From Planctomycetaceae bacterium (lineage in GTDB: Bacteria; Planctomycetota; Planctomycetia; Planctomycetales; Planctomycetaceae), in contig JAKFWC010000021.1 of assembly GCA_021732975.1 (NCBI GenBank), positions 124,001 through 188,000 on the forward strand: DNA of 64,000 bases, read 5' to 3'. A program made the translations under genes and the position numbers. Below the pieces are notes generated by a model. It saw only the letters and a list, made by a program, of their open reading frames with translations, did not search any database and had not been told where the DNA came from. Positions within the stretch are counted from its first letter, which is position 1. Each line of letters opens with the position of its first letter. Shown here piece by piece: positions 25,264 through 33,171 of the stretch.

Positions 25264-26571
25264 TTATGTGAGCGAGTAGAACACCATGCCCGTGAGCAGT
25301 TTGGGATAGAAATAGGTGCTCTTGGGCGGCATGGTTTCCCGGCCGCTGGCGATTTCATCGACGTGATCGATCGTCGCCGGGGGAATCAAACACCCGAGTT
25401 GGCACGCACCGCTTTTCAATGCCGTGGTGACTTCATCCAGTCGATGGACGTAGGTGCAAGCCGGTGCCGCGTTCGGGAAGCGTTCGGGCAATAATTTTTC
25501 CAGCACGATTTTGTGGAGTCGGCTGACGGCCAACTCCTGCCACGCAGACGAATGTTCCGGAGCGAGCGTAGCCATCAGCGATTCATCCAGCAGCCGCGCG
25601 TACAACCACCCGCCGTCCGCGGCGCAACCGAAGCCGAATGCCGATTGCGAACCGTCCGCGTCGATCATTTCCCACGTGTCTCGCGCTCCCGTTTCGCCGA
25701 GTCCCATGAACTCGCAGGCGAATGTTCCGTCGAGCGCGGCTTTCAACTCCTGCGTGGTGCAGTCGGGCAGCCCCGTCACCAGCCGATGCGTGGGGAGAAT
25801 CTGCAAGCCGGGATCCTGCATGCCGACACATTGCATTAACACGAAATTCGGCGGAGCGTTCTCGTCGGTCAATTCGCCGCGGGATTGCAGTTCATTACGG
25901 TAATTCATCGCGGTTTCATAGCGGTGATGCCCGTCCGCAATGAACATCGGTTTGTCACGCATCGTCGCCCGAACGGCATTGATGATGTTCACATCTTTTA
26001 CGACCCAGAGCCGATTGCGGACCCCGAGCGCGTCGCGCGCTTCGAGGGCCGTCAGAGTGATGCAGGCGTCATCGAGTTTACGTTGAACGTCGCCCGTCGA
26101 GTCAGGATAGAGTCCGAACACCGGCGACAAATTCGCTTTGCACGCATGGAACAGCGCGAGCCGATCCGCTTTCGGTCCGGACAAGGTTTGTTCGTGCGGG
26201 AAGACGTTGCCCGTACCGAACGGTTCCAACCGCACACGACATACAAACCCGCGCCGCAGATATTCCTGGCCTTCCCACGTGAAATGTTGATGGTAGACGT
26301 AGAGTACGTCTTCCGGCTCTTGCTGCAGCACTTTGTCGATCCGCCAGTGCTTCCAGAAATCGGCGGCCCGGCGGTAACGGTCGTCCGGCCCCGCATCACC
26401 CGTTTCCGTCCGGTTGAGCTCCAGCCGGATGGCGTTGCATGGATGTTTCTTATAGAGCGCCGTCTGCATGGTGGGATCGATCACGTCATACGGCGGACAG
26501 ACCACGTCCGACAAATCGCCTACCTGCGCCAAATCGTACCGCCAGCCCCGCAAGGGATTGCAATCGACCAT
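25264..26571 (-). CDS. DUF1015 family protein
   Basis: A 435-residue cytoplasmic protein of DUF1015. Typical motifs: LSDVVCPPYDVID near the N-terminus, HPCNAIRLELN, DVLYVYHQHF, GNVFPHEQTLSGPKADRLALFHA, LSPVFGLYPD, ADGHHRYETAMNYRNEL and FVLMQCVGM, then PTHRLVTGLPD. One archaeal relative (SerK) is a serine kinase using ADP, so this protein may be a small-molecule kinase, but most members are uncharacterised. It stands alone between the DUF4349 and exonuclease genes, all on the reverse strand. Confidence 0.88.
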   Translation of the reverse strand: MVDCNPLRGWRYDLAQVGDLSDVVCPPYDVIDPTMQTALYKKHPCNAIRLELNRTETGDAGPDDRYRRAADFWKHWRIDKVLQQEPEDVLYVYHQHFTWEGQEYLRRGFVCRVRLEPFGTGNVFPHEQTLSGPKADRLALFHACKANLSPVFGLYPDSTGDVQRKLDDACITLTALEARDALGVRNRLWVVKDVNIINAVRATMRDKPMFIADGHHRYETAMNYRNELQSRGELTDENAPPNFVLMQCVGMQDPGLQILPTHRLVTGLPDCTTQELKAALDGTFACEFMGLGETGARDTWEMIDADGSQSAFGFGCAADGGWLYARLLDESLMATLAPEHSSAWQELAVSRLHKIVLEKLLPERFPNAAPACTYVHRLDEVTTALKSGACQLGCLIPPATIDHVDEIASGRETMPPKSTYFYPKLLTGMVFYSLT

Positions 26572-26697
26572 CGTGCTACCTGCTCTGATTCGTGCTGTCT
26601 GATTCTTCGTTCTGGGAGAGACTATACCGGTTCACGTTGATGATCGCACGTTGCGCTCGCAACTCGTTCCGAAACCAGGACCAGTACGAATGCGGTC

Positions 26698-26812
26698 CCT
26701 TCTTCCCCCGTCCGCGGGGGAGAAGGTGGCCGATAGGCCGGATGAGGGGGTGAGCGTTTCAAGACGCCCCCTCACCCTCACCCCCGCGGACGGGGGAGAG
26801 GGGACCGGAGGC
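26698..26812. repeat. Long palindromic element with CCCCCGTCCGCGGGGG cores
   Basis: Two inverted copies of a core (CCCCCGTCCGCGGGGG at 26705-26720; CCCCCGCGGACGGGGG at 26781-26796) with flanking CTTC/GAG-rich arms and a GATAGGCCGGATGAGGGGGTGAG-like middle. The right half overlaps the 3' end of the exonuclease gene, encoding its last residues and its stop codon. The element therefore reaches into a coding sequence. Confidence 0.7.
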
Positions 26813-27823
26813 AGAATGTGCAACGACCGGCGGTTGGCCACAGCGCGGGCTGCGGAATGAGAACGCTTCCAACCCCGCAGCTTGCAGTTCGGCGACGAGC
26901 GGGTCGATGTAGCCGTGCATCACACCGACGCGCTCGGCTCCGGTCGCCGCAATCGTGGCCCGAATCTCTGCATGATCCGCGTGATCCGACAGTGCAAAGC
27001 CGGTCTCAACCCGGCGTTTTTCCACACCATCGGGCAATAGCATCCATCCCGAGACGAACGCCGTCGCGTAATTCCCATGAAACGGGAACGGTTGCCGCCA
27101 GCGGGAGGATGGCGAGATGACATACAGGCCCCGAGGCCAATGTTTTGCGTTGTCCAGACGATGCGGGTCAAACGTTGTGGGAAATGTCACGCCTTCCACT
27201 TGATAGAATTCGGAGTTCGTTGTGATATCGCGATGAACCGCAATCGGCCCGATTTGCGGATCGAGTGCGTACAACAACCGTTGGGCTTTTCCGAGAGCAT
27301 AGGCATACAGCAAGCTCGCGACCCCCGCCGCCTGATTGCGTCGCCACCAGTGGTGAATCGAATCCATCACCACCGCGGAATCTGGCCAGCGGAAGATCGG
27401 ATTGCCGAAAGTCGATTCCGTGATCAGGGTTTGACAGGGTACCGGTTCAAATGCCGCACAAGTGGGATCGGGTGTCGTCTTGTAATCGCCGGTGATGACC
27501 CAGACTTCACCGCGATGTTCCATCCGCACTTGTGCCGAGCCGAGAATGTGGCCCGCGGGATGAAGCGATACCCGCGTCCCGGCGATATCGAGACCGACGC
27601 CGTATTCCAGCGGTTGAATGATCGCGTTCGGCGATAACCGCGAGCGCAGCAGTTCCACGCCCGGTTTAGCCGTCAGGTAACTGCGGCAGCCCTTGGTGAT
27701 GTGATCGGCATGGGCGTGCGTGATCACCGCCCGGGCAACGGGTTGGCAGGGATCGACATGAAATCCGCCGACTTCGCAATACGGCCCGGCAGAGGTCATT
27801 CGTAACAGGGGGACATGTTTCAT
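26759..27823 (-). CDS. Ligase-associated DNA exonuclease (metallo-beta-lactamase / beta-CASP-like)
   Basis: 354 residues from ATG at 27823. The metallo-beta-lactamase motif ITHAHADHITKG (HxHxDH) supplies the zinc ligands, followed by HPAGHILGSAQV and VITGDYK with the metal-binding Asp, and later SDHADHAEI. This set matches the 'ligase-associated DNA exonuclease' group that occurs beside ATP-dependent DNA ligase and Lhr-like helicase, as in bacterial repair clusters. Those partners are not adjacent here. The C-terminal 17 residues (AHSASGPLSPVRGGEGEGAS) are encoded by the palindromic repeat and look like an addition. The start is uncertain; Met 9 codons further in (27799) is possible. Confidence 0.87.
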   Translation of the reverse strand: MKHVPLLRMTSAGPYCEVGGFHVDPCQPVARAVITHAHADHITKGCRSYLTAKPGVELLRSRLSPNAIIQPLEYGVGLDIAGTRVSLHPAGHILGSAQVRMEHRGEVWVITGDYKTTPDPTCAAFEPVPCQTLITESTFGNPIFRWPDSAVVMDSIHHWWRRNQAAGVASLLYAYALGKAQRLLYALDPQIGPIAVHRDITTNSEFYQVEGVTFPTTFDPHRLDNAKHWPRGLYVISPSSRWRQPFPFHGNYATAFVSGWMLLPDGVEKRRVETGFALSDHADHAEIRATIAATGAERVGVMHGYIDPLVAELQAAGLEAFSFRSPRCGQPPVVAHSASGPLSPVRGGEGEGAS

Positions 27824-27859
27824 GTCGAAAAGTGTACCAAGGTCGATAGAATCGCGGAG

Positions 27860-28405
27860 ATGAAAATCGGAATCTTTGCTGACGCGCACGATCATCTCGA
27901 TCACATCCGTAAAGCCGTGGACGTATTCAACGCGGCGGGGTGCGAACTCGTGGTGTTTGCGGGTGATCTCGTCTCCTCGTTTGCGGTGCCGCCGTTGCGG
28001 GCCTTACGGTGTCCGATTCTCGCGTCATTCGGTGACAACGAAGGGAACAAAATTGGCGTCGCAGCCGGGTTCAAAATCCTGGGCGAGATCGGCGAACCCC
28101 CGTTCGGTTTCCGTACGAAGGACGGAGTCCGCGTCCTGGTGACGCACATGCTGCGGTCGCTGCGGGGAGCGGAAGGGGACTTCGATGTCTGCATTTTTGC
28201 CCACACGCACAAACCGGAAATCACGCGGGACGAATGGGGCCGCCTGTACATCAACCCCGGCGAAACTAGTGGCTGGTCATACCGCAAACCGAGCGTTGCG
28301 ATCTTGGAAACGTCGCCGTTAGATGTCCGAATTATCCGGCTAGATGACCCGGCCACAGATTTTTCGGGAACAACAGATGATGACAAAACGTCTGTGAATG
28401 AGTAG
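27860..28405 (+). CDS. YfcE/MJ0936-type metallophosphoesterase
   Basis: A 181-residue calcineurin-like phosphoesterase of the YfcE/MJ0936 group. Metal-binding motifs: D-A-H-D-H at the N-terminus (IFADAHDHL), VVFAGDLV, GDNE in place of the usual GNxD, VTHM, and FAHTHKP near the end, then INPGE. These bind two metals and hydrolyse phosphodiesters or phosphomonoesters; the substrate is unknown. I chose ATG at 27860, where homologues begin (MKIGIFADAHDH), although the adjoining GCGGAG is too close. ATG at 27815 has the better site AGGGGG but overlaps the start of the divergent exonuclease gene. Confidence 0.85.
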   Translation: MKIGIFADAHDHLDHIRKAVDVFNAAGCELVVFAGDLVSSFAVPPLRALRCPILASFGDNEGNKIGVAAGFKILGEIGEPPFGFRTKDGVRVLVTHMLRSLRGAEGDFDVCIFAHTHKPEITRDEWGRLYINPGETSGWSYRKPSVAILETSPLDVRIIRLDDPATDFSGTTDDDKTSVNE

Positions 28406-28407
28406 AG

Positions 28408-28503
28408 CGAATAGCGAGTAGGGAAATAGCGAATAGCCAGAACAATGGCATTCGTCGCCTTCTTCTCTGGCTACTCGCTAACCCCTATTCGCTACTCCCA
28501 TTT
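28408..28503. repeat. Imperfect inverted repeat with GCGAATAGCGAGTAGGG units
   Basis: The left arm (28408-28443) holds GCGAATAGCGAGTAGGG and AAATAGCGAATAGCC. The right arm (28464-28503) is its imperfect complement (GGCTACTCGCTAACCCC, ATTCGCTACTCCC). It fills the space between the phosphoesterase stop and the VIT/vWA start. A reading frame through it adds a spurious N-terminus to the vWA protein. Confidence 0.65.
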
Positions 28504-28510
28504 CCCCAGG

Positions 28511-30799
28511 ATGCCCATCATGCGCCGATTATTGCTCGCCTTGATGTCCGCGTGGTTCGTGAGTGCGGCGACCGCCGTGTGGGCCCAGGGGTTGATGATT
28601 GTGGTCGACCGGCCCGTGCCATTGCCGCGGCCGGTTACTCGGCTGCCCAATCCGCCGACGGTGACGTATGCCATCAAAGAGCTCGATGTTCACGCGAAAC
28701 TGATCGATCAAATTGCCCGGGTGCAGGTCTCACAAACTTTTGTGAATACGAGCGGCCGACAGATTGAAGCCCAGTTCGTCTTCCCGCTCCCGTATGACGG
28801 AGCGATTGATCAGCTCACGTTGCTGGTCGACGGCAAAGAATTCCCCGCAAAGTTGTTGCCCGCAGCCGAGGCCCGCGCGCGCTATGAAGCGATCGTCCGC
28901 TCGAACCGCGATCCGGCGTTGCTCGAATGGATCGGGACCGGGATGTTTCAGACGAACGTCTTCCCCATCCCACCCGGAGCCGAGCGGAAGATTACGCTCA
29001 CCTATAATCAACTGCTGCGAAAGGATCATGGTCTCACGGACTTCCTCTTCCCGTTGAGCACGGCCAAGTACACCGGCAAGCCTCTGGAAAAGGTCAACAT
29101 CGAAGTCGCCATCGAAAGCTCGTCGGACATCAAGAACCTCTACAGTCCCACGCATCTGGTTGATATTCAGCGATCCGATACCAAGCACGCTCTTGTGAAG
29201 TGGACGCGCTCGAACGAAATCCCCGGCCAGGATTTTCGCCTGCTGTACGATGTCGGCACCGGGCCGTTGTCTGCCCGCGTGATTTCGTACCGTCCGCAAG
29301 AAGGGGAAGACGGCTATTTCCTGATGCTCGCCAGCCCGCCGGTGGCCGCCGCGAATGCCGAACGGCCGAAGAAAACCGTATTGTTCGTCGTCGATAAGTC
29401 GGGCAGCATGTCGGGCAAGAAGATCGAACAGGCCAAAGCGGCGTTGAAGTTCGTGATGAACAATCTGCACGAAGGCGACCTCTTCAACATCGTGGCGTAC
29501 GACGGTAACGTCGAATCGTTCCGCCCCGAACTCGAACGCTACAACGACGAGACCCGCAAAGCCGCCATCGGATATGTAGAAGGTCTGTATGCCGGCGGAG
29601 GAACGAACATCTTCGGCTCCGTTACTGCGGCGTTGAATCAGTTGAAGGATTCTTCACGGCCGAATTTCGTCCTCTTCCTCACCGACGGTCTGCCGACGAT
29701 TGGTGAGACAAATGAATCAAAAATCGTCGCCGCGGCGAAGGGGGCCAACGGTGTCCGCGCCCGCGTGTTGCCGTTTGGTGTCGGATATGACGTGAATAGC
29801 CGCTTGCTCGACCGCCTCGCGCGGGAAAACTTCGGCATGAGCGAATACGTGCGGCCCGAGGAAGACATCGAAGCCCATGTCGCGAAGGTTTACAGCCGCA
29901 TCGCATCACCGGTGATGACCGATGTCGCGGTGAATTTCGAGTTCGACGCCGTCCGGACGGAAGACGGCCCGCCGATTAATCGGCAATATCCCGCGAGTGT
30001 GGTTGATCTGTTTGAGGGCGAGCAACTCGTGATCGTCGGCCGCTACAAGAAGCCGGGCGTGGCGAAGATTTCCATCTCGGGCAAAGTCGGCAGCGAAGCG
30101 AAGAAGTTCGATTTCCCGGCGGAATTCGCGACGAAAAGCAATGATGGTTCGTTCGGCTTCGTCGAGAAACTGTGGGCCACACGGCGCATCGGCGAGATCA
30201 TCGATCAGATCGACTTGAACGGCAAGAACGCAGAACTGGTGAAGGAACTCGTCGATCTTTCGACCAAGCATGGCATCCTCACACCGTACACATCATTCCT
30301 CGCCGATGAGAATTCCGGCACGCGATCGTTTGCCATTGAGGAACGACTGGGGCGGGCCCGATCCAATCTCGACAGCCTTTCTATTGCCGAGGGAAAAGCC
30401 GGCGTGTCCCAACGCGCAGGGAAGGGCGGTTTCCAGAACGCGACAAATGCACCCGCACCGGCGAGCGCTTCGGCTGGTGCCCTGTATCGTGAGATTGAGA
30501 GTGATAAAGAGGTCCGTCTGAAGGGAATCAAGCAGCTCAACAACGAGACACTCTATGCCCGCAAGTTGCCGCAGACCGAAGCCGGTAAGAAGGCGAAGCA
30601 GATTCTCGTCACGCCGGAAACCGCAGAGATGGACCTCGAAAAAGACAAAATGCAGATCAAAACTATCGAGCGGTTCAGTGACGATTACTTCGCATTAATT
30701 CGTGCCAATACTGCTGCGGAAAACCAGATTCTCGCCTTGCAGGAAGACGACGACGAACTGCTGGTGAAACTCCGCGGGCAAGCATATCTGGTGAAGTGA
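28511..30799 (+). CDS. Exported VIT and von Willebrand factor A domain protein
   Basis: A 762-residue protein (ATG 28511; ATG 28520 with AGG nine bases upstream is also possible). A signal peptide covers residues 1-26 (LLLALMSAWFVSAATAVWAQ). A VIT domain follows (VSQTFVNTSGRQIEAQFVFPLP ... AEARARYE ... IPPGAERKITLTY). The vWA domain begins at about residue 290 with an intact MIDAS: D-x-S-G-S (VVDKSGSMSG), the Thr of GGGTNIFG, and LTDGLPT. The tail is Ala- and Lys-rich. The VIT-vWA plan resembles inter-alpha-trypsin inhibitor heavy chains; bacterial members are envelope proteins of unknown binding partner, with metal-dependent protein adhesion expected. It ends just before a palindrome at 30804. 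Confidence 0.9.
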   Translation: MPIMRRLLLALMSAWFVSAATAVWAQGLMIVVDRPVPLPRPVTRLPNPPTVTYAIKELDVHAKLIDQIARVQVSQTFVNTSGRQIEAQFVFPLPYDGAIDQLTLLVDGKEFPAKLLPAAEARARYEAIVRSNRDPALLEWIGTGMFQTNVFPIPPGAERKITLTYNQLLRKDHGLTDFLFPLSTAKYTGKPLEKVNIEVAIESSSDIKNLYSPTHLVDIQRSDTKHALVKWTRSNEIPGQDFRLLYDVGTGPLSARVISYRPQEGEDGYFLMLASPPVAAANAERPKKTVLFVVDKSGSMSGKKIEQAKAALKFVMNNLHEGDLFNIVAYDGNVESFRPELERYNDETRKAAIGYVEGLYAGGGTNIFGSVTAALNQLKDSSRPNFVLFLTDGLPTIGETNESKIVAAAKGANGVRARVLPFGVGYDVNSRLLDRLARENFGMSEYVRPEEDIEAHVAKVYSRIASPVMTDVAVNFEFDAVRTEDGPPINRQYPASVVDLFEGEQLVIVGRYKKPGVAKISISGKVGSEAKKFDFPAEFATKSNDGSFGFVEKLWATRRIGEIIDQIDLNGKNAELVKELVDLSTKHGILTPYTSFLADENSGTRSFAIEERLGRARSNLDSLSIAEGKAGVSQRAGKGGFQNATNAPAPASASAGALYREIESDKEVRLKGIKQLNNETLYARKLPQTEAGKKAKQILVTPETAEMDLEKDKMQIKTIERFSDDYFALIRANTAAENQILALQEDDDELLVKLRGQAYLVK

Positions 30800-30803
30800 T
30801 CTG

Positions 30804-30838
30804 GTCTTAGCCCCCGGTCAATGACCGGGGGCTAAGAC
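30804..30838. repeat. Perfect 35-base palindrome GTCTTAGCCCCCGGTCA...
   Basis: Seventeen bases GTCTTAGCCCCCGGTCA (30804-30820), one central base, then the exact complement (30822-30838). It starts five bases after the vWA stop codon and contains the TAG stop (30832-30834, reverse strand) of the radical SAM gene. It is the same core as at 40011-40035 and 58311-58336. Confidence 0.9.
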
Positions 30839-32370
30839 GTGTGGCGGCGTTGGCGTTGCGGGATGGCGACGGCCGACGGTTGAATCGTTTTCGTATCGCT
30901 GCTGCTGAGGTACGGCCGCAAACACAGAGGGACATCGCTGCGGCCGCCGCGGCGATAATCGCGGAACATCACATTCGCCAGTTGCTGCGGATCGGCGTCA
31001 TCCACCGTCGTGAAGTAACGGAAGACAAGTTCTAATAGCCGCGGCAACGCGATGCCATGCGTGCGGCCTGCTTCGGTGCGGAGAAATTCCGCGAACTTGT
31101 TGATCCCGCTAAACGGCAAGCCGAAGGCCTTTGAACCGTCGCGCCAGAACCACGGCGTCGTCTCCACGAAGTTTCCGCTATTGGCAATCAGATCCCACGT
31201 TTTGGCGAACCGTTTCAGGGATTGCATCGTGGTGAAATCCAAGTCCGCGGTTTGCAGAATTTCATACGGCGGCTCCGCGCTGTAGAGCATGCGGTATGCG
31301 GCGTCGTGGCGAATGATCGGCGTACCGCGTAATCGCTTCAGAATGCCGACCTGAATTTCCTGCGGTCCGAGTGCGACGAGTCGATCAAACCCCATAGCGA
31401 AACTGTCGCGATCTTCGCCCGGCAGGCCGACGATCAAATCGGCATGCACATGCACGCCGGTGTGATCGCGCAGCCAGCGCAGATTTTCTTCCGCGGCGGC
31501 GTTGTCCTGTTTCCGCGAGATCAACACGGCAACATCATCGTTCCAGGTTTGGATGCCCACCTCGAACTGAATCGCTCCAGCGGGAAATCGCGCGACCAGT
31601 TCCCGCAGCGTCCCCGGAAACCGATCGGGGATCATCTCGAAGTGCAGAAACAGCCCCGGCGTGTAGCGCTCCCAGAAGAACTCAAGAATCGCTCGGCTTA
31701 CTCGCAAATTGAGATTGAACGTGCGGTCCACGAATTTGAAGGTTCTTGCGCCACGATCAAACAACTGTTCCATCGATGCGAGAAACGTTTCCAGCGGAAA
31801 CTGTCGGACAGGAATGTCGAGCGCAGAGAGACAGAATTCGCACGTGAACGGACAGCCGCGCGAGGCTTCGACGTACAGCACGCGATGGGCGAGATCGTCA
31901 TCGGTGTAGAGATCGTACGGCAGCACGACTTCGGCCAGATTCGGCGTCGGCGGATGAATCCATTTTCCTTGTGGACGCTTGCCGCTTTGCAGATCCCCAC
32001 ACAACGCCGCAAAAGCAAAGTCCGCTTCGCCGGTGATGACGTAATCCGCCAAGTCACACACCGGCGGGGCATCGTCGATAAAGCTGACTTCCGGGCCACC
32101 GAGAACAATAACGATGCCCGGCCGCAGCCGCTTCAATGTCGACACGATGGATGTAGTCTGCTCGACATTCCAGATGTAGACGCCGAGGCCGATGATCCGC
32201 GGTTCATCGCCAAGCAGTGTCTCGACGATCTCCAGCGGCGCTTGCTGAATCGTGAACTCGCGCAGCACGGTCTGCGGCTGCAGCGGTCCCATGTTCGCGA
32301 AGAGATACCGCAACCCGAACGCCGCGTGCGGGTACTTGGCATTCAACGTCGCAAGCACAATGTCGGGCAT
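30832..32370 (-). CDS. B12-binding domain radical SAM protein (DUF4080-like)
   Basis: A 512-residue enzyme. Residues 1-130 form a cobalamin-binding-type Rossmann domain (IIGLGVYIWNVE, IVIVLGGPEVS). The radical SAM core follows, with the cluster motif C-x3-C-x2-C at Cys173, Cys177 and Cys180 (RGCPFTCEFC), then GIQTWNDD and DLIVGLPGED. The C-terminal part matches the DUF4080 region seen in this group. The reaction is unknown; relatives perform methylations, cyclisations or radical rearrangements. GGGGAAAG lies just before ATG. Its last residues before the stop (HTS) and the TAG are encoded by the palindrome at 30804-30838, so the native C-terminus may be shorter or longer in relatives. Confidence 0.88.
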   Translation of the reverse strand: MPDIVLATLNAKYPHAAFGLRYLFANMGPLQPQTVLREFTIQQAPLEIVETLLGDEPRIIGLGVYIWNVEQTTSIVSTLKRLRPGIVIVLGGPEVSFIDDAPPVCDLADYVITGEADFAFAALCGDLQSGKRPQGKWIHPPTPNLAEVVLPYDLYTDDDLAHRVLYVEASRGCPFTCEFCLSALDIPVRQFPLETFLASMEQLFDRGARTFKFVDRTFNLNLRVSRAILEFFWERYTPGLFLHFEMIPDRFPGTLRELVARFPAGAIQFEVGIQTWNDDVAVLISRKQDNAAAEENLRWLRDHTGVHVHADLIVGLPGEDRDSFAMGFDRLVALGPQEIQVGILKRLRGTPIIRHDAAYRMLYSAEPPYEILQTADLDFTTMQSLKRFAKTWDLIANSGNFVETTPWFWRDGSKAFGLPFSGINKFAEFLRTEAGRTHGIALPRLLELVFRYFTTVDDADPQQLANVMFRDYRRGGRSDVPLCLRPYLSSSDTKTIQPSAVAIPQRQRRHTS

Positions 32371-32381
32371 CTTTCCCCACG

Positions 32382-32414
32382 GAAGCCCAGGGTTTCTGAA
32401 CCCTGGGTCTCTTC
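32382..32414. repeat. 33-base element with CCCAGGGTT palindrome (identical copy at 60140-60172)
   Basis: Stem CCCAGGGTT / AACCCTGGG (32386-32394 and 32399-32407) with loop TCTG, flanked by GAAG and TCTCTTC. The whole 33 bases are identical, in opposite orientation, to 60140-60172. It lies between the stop of the DJ-1 gene and the start of the radical SAM gene, both leftward. Confidence 0.85.
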
Positions 32415-32438
32415 TTGTGATTCAACAATGGTAAGAGA

Positions 32439-32460
32439 CCCACCCATAAGAATGGGTGGG
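32439..32460. repeat. CCCACCCAT tetraloop palindrome after the DJ-1/PfpI gene
   Basis: CCCACCCAT-AAGA-ATGGGTGGG: nine-base perfect stem, four-base loop, flanked by GAGA and CTTCAGGGG as in the other elements. On the reverse strand it follows the DJ-1 stop through TAACCCCTGAAGCCCA, nearly the same junction as after hsp20. A terminator role is plausible. Confidence 0.75.
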
Positions 32461-32469
32461 CTTCAGGGG

Positions 32470-33054
32470 TTATCCAAGAGAAATCTTCGCGCCGAGGACT
32501 TTCAGGAACTCGCGCAGCCACGCCGGATGCGCGGGCCACGCGGGAGCGGTGACGAGGTTGCCGTCGACGTACGCCTGATCGACCGGTACCGAAACGTATT
32601 GCCCGCCGGTGAACGTAATTTCCGGACCACACGCGGGGTAAGCGGTACAGCGGCGATCCTTCACCACACCGGCGGCCGTCAGAATCTGCACTCCGTGGCA
32701 CACTGCCGCGATGGGGCGATTGTTCCCGGCAAAGTCGCGCACGATCTTCAGCACATCGGCGTTGAGTCGCAGATACTCCGGAGCCCGTCCGCCGGGAATG
32801 ACCAGCCCGGCATACTCATCGGTGTTGATCGCCGCGAACGTGGCATTGAGGGTGAAATTATGGCCGGGTTTTTCGGTGTAGGTTTGATCGCCCTCGAAGT
32901 CGTGAATCGCCGTGCGGATTTTGTCCCCCGCCGTTTTGTCGGGACAGACGACATCCACGACGTACCCCACAGCCTGCAGCGCCTGCACGGGGACCATCAA
33001 TTCGTAGTCTTCAACAAAGTCGCCCGCCAGCACCAGCAGCTTCGGAACCGTCAT
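32470..33054 (-). CDS. DJ-1/PfpI family protein
   Basis: A 194-residue protein from ATG at 33054, set by GAGGAG eight bases upstream; a GTG three codons earlier is less well placed. The DJ-1/PfpI (class I glutamine amidotransferase-like) fold is clear: [17 protein letters not shown] at the N-terminus, [14 protein letters not shown], and the nucleophile elbow AAVCHG with Cys119 and His120. Members are intracellular proteases, glyoxalases/deglycases or chaperones; the exact activity cannot be told. It is expected to respond to carbonyl or oxidative stress, which is inference. Repeats sit directly after its stop codon. Confidence 0.9.
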   Translation of the reverse strand: MTVPKLLVLAGDFVEDYELMVPVQALQAVGYVVDVVCPDKTAGDKIRTAIHDFEGDQTYTEKPGHNFTLNATFAAINTDEYAGLVIPGGRAPEYLRLNADVLKIVRDFAGNNRPIAAVCHGVQILTAAGVVKDRRCTAYPACGPEITFTGGQYVSVPVDQAYVDGNLVTAPAWPAHPAWLREFLKVLGAKISLG

Positions 33055-33171
33055 CGCATCCACTCCTCGGTCTCATGCACATTGATCCTTCAACAAGGAT
33101 CGCATGGACGACGGCCGCAACGCAAGCATGCTGAACTCGTTCCCTTGCTCCGCTTGGGAACGAGTGAGAGG

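Noticed and set aside
28408..28510. N-terminal part of the vWA protein
   Set aside because: The frame runs through an inverted repeat; a normal signal peptide starts at 28511 or 28520.
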